A DNA stretch of 64,000 nt from Scatophagus argus (GCF_020382885.2 NC_058514.1:13254249-13318248), one strand, 5' to 3'; shown: positions 1 through 42,931, counted from the first letter of the stretch. A program made the numbers and translations. Notes: generated by a model not told the origin, from the letters alone.

Positions 1-29522
<29,522 letters not shown>

Positions 29523-29744
29523 TTACCGGCCCAAGTCTGACCGACACTGGGCTGCGGGAGGAGGAAGGATGCGGGGAGGCAAATAAAAGAAAAACGGAGA
29601 ATTTAAATAAAAAAGAAGAAGAAGAAGAATGAGGGTGAGCTGAGAGTAAGAGGTCTGGAGAGTCCCGGTGGTATGTGCTCTGCTGCGGCAGGACCATGTG
29701 AGTCCTCCTGCAGGTTACCGTGTCCCTGCTGCCTCCCTCCTCCT

Positions 29745-29793
29745 CCTCTCTCTCTCTCTCTCTCACTCACTCACACACACACACACACGCACA
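29745..29793. repeat. (CT)n(CA)n microsatellite near the camk1d start
   Basis: CT run followed by TCAC and CA units, 230-280 bp upstream of the camk1d ATG on the minus strand. Confidence 0.85.
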
Positions 29794-32104
29794 CACTCCT
29801 CCCCCTCCTCCCCCCTGGTCGTCTGGACAGCAGCTGTCATCATCACGGGAAAATAACAACATTTCTCGTCGGGCATTTCAAAATAAAAGCCTGTTGATTT
29901 ACATGATGCAGGAGCATGAGTATTGGGAGGTTATTTGATATTCAAATTGGTTAAAAAGTTCCAATAGCAATAAAGTATATGCTAGTACTATTACCACTAC
30001 TAAAACTAATAATATAGAATTATCATCATCGTCATCATCACTATCATCATACACATGCCTACAGGTTTTTTTTTAATTTTTTTTTTCAACTTAGTAAAAA
30101 CAATATTAACAGCAGAAACAGAAACAAAGAAAGAAACCTGAAAGTAAAGATTTTTGCAGGATCAATTACAGGATCCCCATTTGATCAGATTTTGTCCCAG
30201 GCTCCCCTGTCCAATAAAATTCTAGCTTTTAGATGTTTTATTACGGAAAATGTATGAAACCCTGACTAAAATAGTCATACAGAATGTCATTGCTATGGAA
30301 GAAATTGGAATGACAAGTATGCCCCTTTTTCTGGGAACCTCCTCAAGGATCCCCAGGGGTCTCTGATCCCCAATTTGGTAATCACTGGTTCAAACAGTTC
30401 AGGTAGGCTGCTAATGGTTTTAAATGTCTATGTTTTACCCATGCTTTGTGGATTTCTCTTACTATGAAAATTGTTCAACTCAAATGCAAAACAATACCTC
30501 ATTTGCACCAAACTGAACAACTCCAACAATTTGACAATGAGACAAACTAATATTATCATATCATTTCTAAAATAATTTGTAATTTCAGTTGTGCGTTTAT
30601 TTTGAAGGCAGTATCCCACAATTTCCTGTATCACACTAGATGCGCAAGTCTAGCTTGACCGCGGACCCGCTGCCACCTGCAATTGTTTAAGCGCCGTTAA
30701 TTGCAACACTTTCGGTCTCAAACTTGCCCATTTACAATGCTATGCTTAGAATCTTTCATTTCCACTCGTCATGTCTTTAAATGCTTTTTATAATAACCCT
30801 CAAACCGAGTCTTATTGTGGCATAACATGGTGTTACGGCACTGTGCACATGCTGCCCGTGCACCCTGTCCGACACACAGAGAGATGTGTGTATGTGTATG
30901 AGTGTACTCAGGACGTGGCAGCAATAAATTCGCAATGCGCCAACTTGCTGATAGCAGCCATCATGCTGCCATCACTATTTGGAATCCCCTAAAGGCGGCG
31001 GTATGGCTTGTCACAGCCGCCCCGGGGATCAACAGAGAGCTGCACGTTCACCTGGATTTAAATGGCCCGCATAACACCTGGATTACAAAGTTTCTGTTTG
31101 GAGAGGGGCACTGATCCCCTCGGACGCTGACAGCTGCAGGCGCTGAGGTCAGCTCAGGCCGGGTTACTGCTTACAACACACAAACACACACACACGCGCG
31201 CGCGCGGGCGCATAAACATGAACTAGTCCGGACTTTTGGCCTTGTTACTTATGTCTGTGTGATGCTGTAGGGAGACACACGAGGGAGGGGGTGAGGACAA
31301 TGTGTTACAGCCTCAGCTGCTCATGAGTATTCCGGCTGCAAACTACTGCAGCTCTTCCTCAGCAGCAGCAGCCGCGGAAAACTCCTAAACCCCCCCCCCC
31401 CATCCTCCTTCATCCCCCTCTCATCCTCATCCTTTGCTCTGAGTCAGCAAATGTGACCTCTTCCTGATGAAAGGTGATTACCCGGCTGCAAAAAGGAGGA
31501 CAGAGGAGAGGAGGACATCAGAGGGATGGTTAAAAAGAGGCATGAAGGTCAAAGGAGCAGACTCCCTGGATGCAGCTTAAACACTATCATAAATTTTAGC
31601 CGACCTGTTTGTACAGAAATAATCTCATTGGCTGGGCTAATATAAAAAAAAATGCTGTCTACATCAAAAATTTATCCACTGCAGCTTTTTTCAGACAATT
31701 TAATCCATATGCTGTTTTGTCATTAGTTTCAGTCTTATTGCTAAGAACACAAGGGACCAAGGGACATTTATTATCAGGCATACTTTGTTTTTGTAGCAGT
31801 CTGTGCAAGCAGAAGGCAGCTGAAGACCAACTGTAGATGATGCTTGTCTGCAGATTTGGAAAGAACGACTTGTGATGCACTGCAGTATGTCAGCCCCTAT
31901 CAGCTAATTACTCTGTTATCCTTTAGACACATGGGATATTGTCAGTTTCATTACTACAAGCAAAGGGGGAGCTAATTTCATCCCATTAACTCATCTATGT
32001 GTAGCTCAGGTTAAAGCCACAGATCATGGTTGTTGCCATTTATATGTCCAACAGAGCAACAGTAGCATTTGTATCCACCAGGAGACAAGAATTCAATCCA
32101 TTTA

Positions 32105-32395
32105 AGCTCTGTTCTGGTCTCCACCAAATCCCGAGGGAAATCCTGAGCCAAAATGCTCATCGCTAACTTTACCTGTCTCCTGGGTATGTAGCATACATTT
32201 GGTCAATTCTAGCTTTCATGTTGCAAAAGCTAGCTGGTTGTGGGCTGTAAAAGGATGCTCTGTAGTAGGGAAGGAAACCAAGCTGGGTGCTGTTTTTCTG
32301 GGAATTTGTCACTGGGAACTACTTTTTTTTGTACTTGTGGTGATCTGATCCATTGTTATAATAGACACTGATTAGGACAGCTTTAAGTTACATGA
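32105..32395. repeat. Dispersed fish repeat, copy A
   Basis: Contains CTGGTCTCCACCAAATCC, GAGGGAAATCCTGAGC, GCTCATCGCTAACTTT, GTAGCATACATTTGGT and GATTAGGACAGCTTTAA in order. The first phrases recur at about 62,463-62,690 in this window (TTGGTCTCCACCAATTCC, GAGGGAAATATTTG, GCTAACTTT, AGAGCAACTTTG). They are two diverged copies of one family, whose class is unknown to me. Confidence 0.6.
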
Positions 32396-33632
32396 AAACA
32401 CTCTCACTTTCAGGTTTATATGGTACACTTCAGTCCAATACAACAGTGTTTCTAATATTTTGCCTGTTGTTGTGCTTCTTATCCATCTAGATTGTTTAAA
32501 TATGAGTTGCAGACATCTGCCTTCTCTCAACAGCAATGTCTCTTTCCAGAAATCAGGATCTTTTTACTGGATGGTACATTTACAGCCAGGTTTCATGTTT
32601 ATACTGTAATGATGATTAATGGGCAGCTTTCTCCATAATATGCATCTAGTATACCGTTTCTCGTCCACGGCATGTCACTGGGGAAGCTGTAACTCTCATC
32701 ACAGCAGCTCTTTCCATCCCCCTGTAATTGCTCTATCAATCCAGTGAAGGGAAAAAAAAAAAAAACCCAAAACAACAAAATGAACTACCCTGCGTCCTGC
32801 ACACACAGCTCATTTAGCTCCCAGCGTAATGAGAGCTGTGGCGTAAATGCACAATCAATTTCTAATGTGCTGGTTTACAGCGCCCACCAGACTGACAGCC
32901 GAGCCAATACACGACAAGAAGTTTAATGGTGTTTTTTTGGAGCAACAGTCTACAGCAATGCATGATGGGAAAACAGGACTCTAAAAGAGCGCCCGGAGCG
33001 GCTCGGAGCAATGAGTGTGTCAAAACTGCTCAGAGGAAATTGGCAGGGAGAGATGGAGGAGCAGGGATGGCTGGACAGAAGAAAATTAAAGGTGACTTAG
33101 TAATGAACTGCTTTAGTGTTAAATAAAGAAGTCTGTCACAGAAACACACATACAATGGAGTTTGAAATTCAGAGACACTATTTGCACCGTAATAAAGACA
33201 GACTGACTGTATAAAAGCAGGCATTTTTACAGTGTTAATGAACACGTCCCATTCTCCCATTAAAAAAAAAAAAAATCTTTCATCAAAAACCAAAAAACAC
33301 CACAGAGGCTTCCCTCCCCTCGCTGAGCCTTTACGATCTGCAATCGGCACTGAGCAGCGTCTGAGGCAAAGAACAACTCAACACAAAATGAACCCTCAAG
33401 GAGTCGTTAACATGATCTGCTAATTTCACATGTTTCGTTGGACTAACACAGGAGCTGTTCGGGGAAACTCAAAGTACACGGCGTACCGTTTACAGAGGGG
33501 CGTGAGAGAGAACAGGCTGAAATAAAAAATAAGCTTGAAACAGGACAGAGGGTCAAGAGTCACTTCATGCAGGAAACATTAAATACAGAGCTGTTGACAG
33601 CAGCTTCTTCAGGTTTCAGTGGAGCCACTGTG

Positions 33633-36600
33633 TCACTGCGGAGCATTTTCCTCCTCCTCCTCCTCCGAATCTTCCTGTTGGCTTTTCTTCTGTGGAGAAC
33701 ACAAAGAGCAAGAGTACAGATTAAACCTCAACATATATCCCTGTTCCCGATGTTCGTCGGGTATAATTCTGTCCATGTAATGTGTGTCTAGTGGATTCAC
33801 ACTGGAGAACAGGACTTTTGAATTTAGATTTGTGATGATGGTGTCATACAACCAATCCCATTTCCACACAAAAATGTCAATAAAGCAAAATTCTTGTAAA
33901 AAATTGTGTCCTTGCAAAATAAAGATAAACAGCTCATTTAAGTTCTTCCCATTAGCTACCAAGTTACAGTTAGGATAACATGCCATTTTAGGCAACATAC
34001 ATATAGTCAAAGGGTGGAGAACGCTGACTGAAATTGTCAGCCTATGGTGCAATACACCGCTCGACAGTCTGCATCCAGCCAATCAGACTAGTGCTGACAC
34101 ATATAGTATGTCTCCTCTTCAAAATGCCCCGAATTTCCAGATTAAGTCATTATGTAATTACATCATTTTCATTTTGTACATCATTTAAAAATGAGGCACA
34201 ATGAAATCTAAATGCCATCCGGTATGTAGATGCATCGTTTCCTGTGAATCCCCTGTGCATCTCCTGTTTGTCTTGATCAAAAAGGCCTCAACTTTAAGGT
34301 TAGAGAGATGACAAATTAACTATGTTTAAGCTTTGGTTAAACGTCAGGCCAGCGATCAATAAACAGGCAAACATTAAGTGCAAGTCTGCGATGGGACATG
34401 AACTTCAGTCTCCTGCCCATCCGCCGCCCTCACCTGATGAGAACCAATACTGACTAGTTTCTCTCTCAGGGTCCCTCTGTCCTACATGTCTCTTCGCATT
34501 TCTGGAGCTGATTCTGATGCTGGACACACAAAGTTAGCACCCCAGAATTTTGTGCTTTTGTAAAGCAACAAAACAAGCTAACTCAATGCACTTATGAAGA
34601 AACACGTGTGACAACAGCCTACCAGTTTGAGGAAGTCAATGAGTTTGTAGGCGTCTTCTCCGGTGGACAGGTCAACAAAGTCCCTTGGGATTCTGTAGCT
34701 CAGACAGGGACTGGGCTGCACTGTCACCTCGCTGGTGGTGTAGCGGAACGCCGGGCTTTCCTGCACATAAAGAGAAACCACATAATTACCATAAAAGTGT
34801 TTGTCATGTTCCAAATGCTGAAATATATATTTGCAGTAGAACATGTGTGCGATAATGGCTGACCTGCTGCTGGGTGATTTCTCCGGATGTCAGCTCCTCC
34901 CAGCTGAACAGCAGCGAGTCGGTCACCTCTCCGAAAGGGTTCAGGTCTATCAGCCACACCCTCCCCTGCAACACGCAGAACACGCATAAGTAAGTGAGTG
35001 CAACTCCCTTTGGATGATGAAAACTGGCTCCATTAAAATCAGTGAGCTTACCTGGCTATCCCTGTAGACATCAAACACAACTGAAACAAGAAAAACAACC
35101 ATAAAGATCGCCATAGTCATTTAACATTTAGAGTATATACACATATCTGCTAGCCTCACAAAGTCAAAAGTTACACAATTAATTATCAAATGACACATAT
35201 GATCAATATTTCCCTGCGTTTTTTTTTTTTCCCGTCCCAAAGTATTTATTGACTGGCAGAAGCAGAGCAGAGCTGAAGGGGGTGCAGAGCTTTACAGTGA
35301 CAGAGTGAGAGGAAAGAAAAACATGACGCTGATGCTCACAGTCTTCGTCCAGGAAGTTGTACTGGATGTGCTGGTTGAAGAATTCCTGTATGGCCTGACA
35401 GATCTGCTCCTCCTGCTTCAAGATGTGCTGGTAATACTGAGTGTAGTCTCTCTGGGAGATAGCTGGGAACAGACAGAAAGACCATCGGCGAAGCTCAAAT
35501 TGAATTTTGTAATTGTTTCTAAATTAGCCTGCCGAGTAGATTACAGCTCCAGCATCATTATGACACTGTTACATCACATCAGACGTATTCAGCTCAGTCT
35601 GCTGTGTAAAACCGGTGCCCTCTTGCCGTTTTGTGTTGTAAAGCAATCCCAGTGTGTTTCCTTCCGCCTTGATGGCCCACAATAGAGATCTGAGGGTCTC
35701 TTTAATTAACAATGACTATTAACATTCAAAAGTGTCGAAGATTTCAGATGATCTGAGGTGAGTGCAGAGATTTTTTTACCGATCAGTTTGTTCTCTTTGA
35801 CGAAGCAGCGAAACTCTCCACCAGGGATCAGCTCGCTCCACTTTCTCAGGACCAGCTGAGGACAGAAGACGACACAAATCCATCAAGGTGTGAGGGTGTG
35901 TAGACACTTATGTACACAGTGAGCATTAGACCACCTACAACATGGAGGAGGCAGTCAAGTTTGGCTAAATTTGACTGAAAAAAAAAGAGCCAAACAGAAT
36001 GCTCCTCGAAGAAGAGACCAAAAACTTTTACTGCATGATGGCCTGGGTGAACTTGTATGAAACACATATGACATTAATATATGTCATACTGAACACCCTT
36101 TGTCCTTTGAAGGTTAAATACCTCATAGTTTATAGCTGGATCTGGGGAGTCCTGGTCACTACACACAAGGAATCTGCACAAAAGAGATGAACGGTGGTTA
36201 CAATCACTAAACAAATTAAAAACTAAATAAATGTTCTGTAGCATCCCAAGTGTTTGTGCTTTATAATTCGTATTTTTGTTGTCAATATAATTGGAACAGC
36301 AAGTTTAACAAACAAATGACACAACAAACAAAGCACATATCATAAAAACAGTCTGTGCGCTGCAGCGAATCCCTCGCTGCACTAAATGTTTGTAAGGCAA
36401 AGCAGAAAAGCGTGAGGTATAAATCTAAATCACAGCTTGTGCTTTACTGCAGATTGAAAGCCACCCATGCACACCAAACCTTGTCCTTTTGTTTGATAGT
36501 GGTCGTGATCTACATGCAAAATGTGTGTGTGTGTGTGATGATGTTGTCGGACAACGAGGCTTACGGCTGCGTGAGGTCGTGAGTAATGAAGTCGGAACTT

Positions 36601-39124
36601 TTGAAGAGCAGGAATATATCACTGAGGCTATGACACTGCAGGGAACTGTTCAGAGCAATCCAGTTAGCATCCTGAAAGGGACACGCACACACAAACACAC
36701 CCACACACACATACACACACTCACTAAGCTTTGCCTCAATTCTTCATGCTGGCAGTGTTACAACAGGCAGTTCTAATTCTCCAATGCACTGGAAAGTACA
36801 AGGGCCTTTTGCCAAAAAATTATGTGCTTAAACGACAAATAAAAAGAAGTAAGATGGACACACTCTTTCTAATGTATTTAACTCTCTGCTACCTTAAAAT
36901 AAAGCAGTCAAACAGGTTTTTTCATTTTTGAGAAAGACAGCTGAGCGCAGTGTTTTACCCGTGGGGCGCTCCAGTTGAGTTTGGGAAAGACGCGTCCACC
37001 CAGAGCGTTTATGGCCTCCAACACTTTAGAGGTGAATTCAGGGAACTCAGGAGCCTGTCAGACACAAGGCCGCATTGTCACATGGTGCTTATAATTACTG
37101 CATTATTAAATATCTACATCCCACAAGTACTGGGATGCTTGATAAACATTTCTGTAAAATGCAGTATTGCACCATAAAAGTAAGGAAGTATATTTCAAGC
37201 TGATGTAAATGCAGCTTTCAGACAGTAAATAAAAAAGGTGCTAAATAAATTCATCAAGTTTATTTTGACCTTGAGAAATGCAGTACATTTGGGCGAGAAA
37301 CATTGAATGTGCTTACAGTGACAGTGGAGGTTGTTTCATCATCTGACCACTAGAGGGGAGCAGAGGACAAGATGGTTAAAAAAAATAACATTAAATATAG
37401 CTTTAACTACCATTTAACCTTTGTTGATGGGATAAGGTTGTGTGTCCACCGAACAAATATTAATGCAGTAATGTAAGTAATGTAACGAGATGATGATAAT
37501 CCTCCCTGACAGAAGCCCCTGGAAATAGATAAATCTTTAAAACATTTGATTTTCATTCGTCCTGTACTGTTCATTACTGTAAAAGTGAACAGGGCGAGCA
37601 AAATGGTGGAGTTTAGTTTTGATAGTTTGATACAGTTTCAGTGCCCCATGATCTGCCTTTTAAGATTCTGAGGCTGTTCCACATTACACACTGTGACTGA
37701 AGGAATTATGAAGTCATGTTGTTCAGATTCTTGTGAACATGACATCTCAGGAACACATGGAGGGAATTCAAATTTGGAACAAATGCTCCCTTGGACCCAA
37801 GGACGAACTGATTAGATTTTGGTGGTAAAAATCACTGTGACCTCACATAACGCATTTTTGGACACAACTGAAGAGTTCATATGTCAAATGTTTAATAGAA
37901 TAAATTAATGAAGTGATGAGATTTAACATCCGAAAGGTCAACTTCACTGTGACATCATAAAGTTTTCTGTCCATTTTGGAACACCACAACAGAAGAGCAA
38001 ATTGTGACCACATTTCACTTTTGTTTACTCTAATCTTGGGTGTCCATCTTGAAACTGAGCTGTTTGTATGGCTCTTCTGTGCTGTGGGGTTGAAGATGTG
38101 TGTAAATCACCCACATCTTAGAATTTGTAGCTTCTTTGCAGCTACAACCATATTTGCATTGCAGTCCACAAACTCATCGGATTTGACAATACTGAGCTTC
38201 AGAAAATCATCACTGCACCGTGTGTTGAACCTCTCTTTCACTACAGACATTGCATTGAGTCTGGACAGAGGCGGTAATTCCAATACAGTGACTATCTTGA
38301 ACAGCATTAGCCTTTCATCAAATTAATCAGTCATAAATAATTTCACAAATAACTAGTGTATATTAAAGAAAAAGTGAATTACTCAAACAAAGACTCATTC
38401 CCTATCAAAGACATGAGACTAAACAAGAGGACGAGCAGTGAAAAGAGCCTCTCAGTGGACAAACAACCTTAGTCTCTGTTATCGTACCTGAATGTCTTCC
38501 TCTGCATTTGAGTCGCTGTTGTTAGTGTGTGTCTGCTGTGTGTTGTGGTCGCTGAAGACAAGAAAAACAACATCAGTATGTGAACATAACAACAGGTTCA
38601 ACCTGTAACATGGGCTACAAACAAACCCTTTGTCTTTACATCAACAGACTGAACGCAGCAGGTCAAACTTACTGCGAATCACATACTTAAGGAAGTGTGT
38701 GTGAGCGAGTTAGTGAGTGGCCTCATACCTTCCAGAGACTACCAGTGTCCCATCGTCCAGTAAATAGTCTATTACATTCTGAGGCAGTGGCAGAATCTGA
38801 CTGGAATAGAGATAATGGTACATTAAGAGTCAGAGATGGAGGGAAGACTAACACTGAAAGAAGTCGCTCTGAAAACAGTTTACACACAATTACAATACAA
38901 TAAAAGCTAAACATAAGCAAGGAGATGAAGATGACAGTTATCTGCATCAGACTGGCAGCTAGCGTTAGCTGTTGGCTAAAGGGACATTGTTTTGTGGCAA
39001 CAACAATGAAAACATTTTCTGGAATAATTGTATAAATGTCAGCCGTCTACCTTTTAATTGTATGTTTCTTGAATATCGGATACCAAACCGAAAACTGACA
39101 GTTGACAACTTGCTCCTTCTTCAT
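33633..39124 (-). CDS. cdc123: Cell division cycle protein 123, eIF2 assembly chaperone
   Basis: Cytosolic ATP-grasp-fold chaperone that binds eIF2 gamma and promotes assembly of the eIF2 trimer, needed for translation initiation and cell-cycle entry. Thirteen minus-strand coding exons read in phase: 39,051-39,124; 38,729-38,800; 38,488-38,551; 37,317-37,349; 36,959-37,054; 36,565-36,671; 36,122-36,173; 35,780-35,855; 35,340-35,462; 35,052-35,080; 34,864-34,965; 34,623-34,760; 33,633-33,689. The sum is 1,023 nt, 340 aa plus stop, close to the human length of about 336. Landmarks are [16 protein letters not shown] at the start, PEFPEF and FPKLNWSAP, the ATP-grasp segment [11 protein letters not shown] (Asp249, Asn251), and [19 protein letters not shown] near the end. 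The tail is acidic ([10 protein letters not shown]). Residues around 60-85 are polar and least conserved. Head-to-head with nudt5. All introns are GT-AG. Confidence 0.97.
37690..37990. repeat. Dispersed fish repeat in cdc123 intron 3
   Basis: Contains CTTGTGAACATGACATCTCA, GGAACACATGGAGGGAATTC, AAATTTGGAACAAATGC, GATTAGATTTTGGTGGT and CACTGTGACCTCACATAACG in order. These phrases match a high-copy teleost repeat as I remember it. It sits between coding exons 3 and 4. Boundaries approximate; class not assigned. Confidence 0.5.
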
Positions 39125-40030
39125 GCTGCAATATCCTGTACCGGAAATATGTCCATCAGTAAATATCTGCCGAATCCCTCGTGTTTGGGGTCCGCATTAT
39201 CACGCAATTTCCCAGTGTTTTGAGGGAATATTGCTCTCTATTTGAAGTATTATGAATTCGTTTTAATTAATTTAAACCATTCAAAATTTTATTGCAGAAT
39301 GTTTATTTTAACAGATTTACGTTTTCATAAAGGGAAATCTTTTAGAGGCGCACATGTAGGCGGGGTCGATGTAAAACCCGCTGACTTGCGCTCTAGATCG
39401 TTTATTAACACCAGCAATCACTCTATAGGCTACCTTAATAAACTACAGGCACATTTTTTACTTTTTAGTAAAATACTACTAAATATGACATTACATTTCT
39501 TGTTCGTGCTTTGTTAAATTTTCTTTTTAAACGTGTGGTAAAAGTGAGTCCCAAAGCCTTAATAAAAAGTAAAAGTAACTTTCACCTTTCTAAAGACTAA
39601 AAAGACTTTTGGGAATTTTACAGAACCCGGAAATAGTGACAGAGTGACTCCTCTTTGCTATTATACATCTCTGCTACTAGTTACACACCGTTGGGATTTC
39701 ACGTGAGCCAAGTTTAATTTTTATACATTCGAAATGTTTGTTTAAAATGTAAAATACACGAGTGCCGAACCTTTGTGAGACTGTTAAGCGTACAGCAGCT
39801 AGCCACCGTAAAATAAACAAAGAAACGAACAGAGAAGCTAAATGTGAAAATGTACAGCTAATTGAGCAACTCATGATCAGAAACGGCTGGTCTCGTCAGC
39901 ACTGAGATGGTGGTTCTGTGTATTTCGCTTTAATTCTCAACTGAGCTCGTAATGAACTATGGTAAAAACAATTTATAAAAAAGCTTTTTGACACGACTTT
40001 CTTCCACTTTAAGTGTTCCGGATATCGAAA
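39125..40030. promoter_or_regulatory. Bidirectional promoter interval, cdc123/nudt5
   Basis: The two start codons (39,124 on minus, 40,031 on plus) are 906 bp apart and point away from each other, as in the human CDC123/NUDT5 pair. The interval must hold both 5' UTRs and a shared or paired promoter. It is AT-rich and not an obvious CpG island. I see no convincing TATA box or CCAAT pair that would fix either start. Confidence 0.7.
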
Positions 40031-42931
40031 ATGAGCAACACCGACGAACACAAAGTGACCACCACGCCACATATAGTGAAAGAAGAGGTACGTTTATTTG
40101 CGTTTTACAGGCGATCTGTCTGACAAAACCCTGTGACGGCTATCTTAAAATACTCAATTAACTCAAACTTGCAGCTGTAATGCACAAAAATGTAATCCAA
40201 TTTAAATGAATATCACCTCAGTAAATTAAATCTTCGTATGAGCCTCACAAAGATATTTTTACTGCAGGGTTTTGGATTGGATTGCTTTGGGTTGTGCAGG
40301 TCTGCCTCATCACCTGATATCAAGTTTATCATCACCAAGATAAACTAGATGATGATACAAAGCCATACCCTGTTACAATCAACTTGTTATTTATTATTAT
40401 TATTATTATTAAATATTCTTTGACAAATAAGCTTTAGTTTAGCAGGTTCTGGTTATTGCATTTCATTCATTTCTTGTGAGAACTCTTTTTCAGAACATAA
40501 TCACACCAAAGCTCCTGTGTTGCTTGTAGTTGGGTAAGATTAGTGGAGCAGTAGTTCACATTGCAACATCAGGGTTTTGTTTACTTGGTGAATTGTTTAG
40601 CTGTGAAGTCCTGTGCTTACAGAGCAGCATGTTGGTGCCACATAATCTCAGCTTGGTGCCTTTATTTTCTGTGTTGCAGCTCATTGCGGCGGGAAAATGG
40701 GTGAAGCTGGAGAAGACGACATACGTGGACCCTGCCGGAAACACCAGGTACGGTCCTGTCTTCCACTGACACGGCTTCACGGGTTTCCTATGCACAGTTT
40801 CAATTCCCGTTTTCATCCCACCAGAACCTGGGAGACTGCGAAAAGGACAACAAGAAGTGCCAACACAGCAGCGGATGGTGAGCATCTTGAGTGTTTCCGT
40901 GTTCCATTTATCTGATCAGTGGAGTTTGCACTGTAACCCTCGTTTCCTGCAGGTGTGGGAATCATCGCCCTGCTGAAACGGACGCTCCACAAAGACTGCG
41001 TGGTGATGGTGAAGCAGTTTCGTCCTCCCATGGGATGCTACACCCTGGAGTTTCCTGCAGGTCAGGTGGCAGACATCATGCCTCAAAATTTTCCAGTTTT
41101 GTTCTAAATTTCACCAAAACCTACTTCGATTTGAGATCGTCTTTCACGTCTCTCATACTTTTTCACACACATCTGGGCTGTCGGTTGCCATGTGTGTGTT
41201 TTCTGATACTTAGAATATTGTCTATGCTGTGCTCAGGGTTGATTGACGAGGGGGAAAGTGCGGAAGTCGCCGCGCTGAGGGAGCTAAAAGAAGAAACCGG
41301 CTACAAAGGGGAAGTGGTCGGGGTCACTCCAGGTATCGTCGCACAAAGAAACATGGGATATTTGATTGCTTGTGTCGGAGGGGTTCAGGGGGTGCGGTAG
41401 CTCATTTTTTTTGTCAATGCACAATGCAAATAGCAATGTTATTGCTTGGATCGCAGTGACCTGTCTGGACCCTGGTCTGTCAAACTGCACCACCGAGATC
41501 GTCCTGGTCAACATCAATGGAGATGAAATGGAGAATATCAACCCAACACAACAGCTTGGTGAGCAGACTGATTCTTTTATACACCTAAAAGTTTGTTTAT
41601 TTTTTTACTCATTTAATTATTAACTCTCCAATCCATAATAGCCAGTCAATTAATTCATTTTTTTTAGAGATAGAGAGTTAAAAATAAACTTTATGAGACC
41701 ATGAAATAGACTGTTGTTATTTATGATACAGGTGAAGCTCTCTTTGCATGCCTACCCTTTATGTATGGCCACACAGATTTAAAAAACTATGTGTGTTAAA
41801 CACAGTTTTAGATACCCGTCTCTTTCTTGCTGTACAAACAGCCTTATCAGCATGCAAACAGACAACTTGAGTAATTTGCTGCTGTGTGTCAGTAATTAAA
41901 TTACAGCTATTACTAGTTGATAAGAATAATATTAAAAAAAGATACCAAGCCCACAGCTGTAATATTAACCCTGTCTGAATGGGGCTTCAGTTGTAAGAGT
42001 TATAATGCCTCAGTCTGAATTGATGTTGAGCTTGAATATGTCACTGAAATCTGAAATGAAACTACAATAAAAATAAAGTACATGAAAAGTTAAAGGTGCA
42101 ATTTGTAAGATATGTCCACAATTTAGTTTAAAGCACTAAAAAAATGAACTAACATTATCAACAGAATGTGAAGAAGCAACCTCAGATCCTCAGTTCCAGT
42201 CAGCTACATGGCCACTATCTCGACAGCTAAATGAGCTAATGGTGGCTATAGCTACAGCCAAACATACCTACAGAAAACAGTGTAGAGGGCGATGATATGC
42301 TACCCACTATATTTTTGGAGCTATCTGTTAAAATTAACAGCTGCATTCGTTCTGTTCTCATCTGCTGACTTCTCACAGAAGGACATGATGGTCGGTACTG
42401 TGAAATTCTTCTTTTTGCTCACTGCTAAAATGTTTGTAGGTAGCCTCAACCTAAGGCTCTTTTCCTGACGCGCGTAAGGCTAATGATCAGATCGGACAGC
42501 CTTAGGCCCACTGTACTGTATTTTATGAAAACAGTGTTATTAACATAAAAAGCCTGTTGGATAATCTTGTCCTCTTTTTTTTTTCTTCCACAGGTGATGG
42601 AGGTGAGTTATGATCCTTATTTTGTCAGAAATAATCCCCTTCTTCTCCCATAGAGCAAACCATCACACAAGTCTTCCTTTTTTCTTTACAGAATTTGTTG
42701 AAGTCGTTCTTTTGCCTCTGGATGAATTCCAGCTGAAAATAGATGGTAAGGTTTCATGACAGAGTGATGTGCACACATTCAGACCACATAGTGACTAACT
42801 GATACCCCCAACCGCCCACAGATCTGCTGAAGAAAGAAAATATTGTGGTGGACGCTAAAGTGTACATCTTTGCCATGGGGATGGTTCAGGCCTTCTTTAA
42901 GCCGAAGGAGCTCCCTGTGCTGAAGCAGTGA
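40031..42931 (+). CDS. nudt5: ADP-sugar pyrophosphatase (Nudix hydrolase 5)
   Basis: Mg2+-dependent homodimeric hydrolase that cleaves ADP-ribose to AMP and ribose-5-phosphate. In vertebrates it is also linked to nuclear ATP supply from PAR breakdown and to oxidised nucleotide clearance. Nine coding exons read in phase: 40,031-40,087; 40,680-40,747; 40,825-40,877; 40,953-41,060; 41,237-41,332; 41,457-41,558; 42,594-42,602; 42,692-42,745; 42,822-42,931. They total 657 nt, 218 aa plus stop (human 219). The Nudix box is complete: Gly96, Glu102, then RELKEETGY at 110-118, fitting GX5EX7REUXEEXGU. Trp26 and Trp44 correspond to the human tryptophans that stack the adenine. The C-terminal dimer region reads [10 protein letters not shown]. 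Exon 7 is only 9 nt. The start fits family length and follows GATATCGAAA. Confidence 0.97.
42090..42480. repeat. Repeat-like block in nudt5 intron 6
   Basis: Begins with TAAAGGTGCAATTTGTAAGA, a start phrase shared by a common teleost dispersed repeat. It continues with many AGCTA-type units (42,200-42,260). Limits uncertain, class not assigned. Confidence 0.4.
42594..42602 (+). CDS. nudt5: nudt5 9-nt micro-exon (exon 7)
   Basis: A polypyrimidine tract and CACAG acceptor end at 42,593, and a GTGAGT donor starts at 42,603. The enclosed GTGATGGAG is entered and left in phase 1, so it supplies Asp-Gly and parts of the flanking Gly and Glu codons. The joined protein reads LGDGEFVEV, matching the GDGEFVEV of human NUDT5. 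Without it three residues would be lost but the frame kept. Confidence 0.88.

Noticed and set aside
33633..34082. 149-residue open frame on the minus strand.
   Set aside because: Only its last 18 codons are real (cdc123 exon 13); the rest is intron read-through.
40891..41400. 169-residue open frame on the plus strand in nudt5.
   Set aside because: It is read-through of introns 4 and 5 around the Nudix exon, partly out of frame with exon 4.
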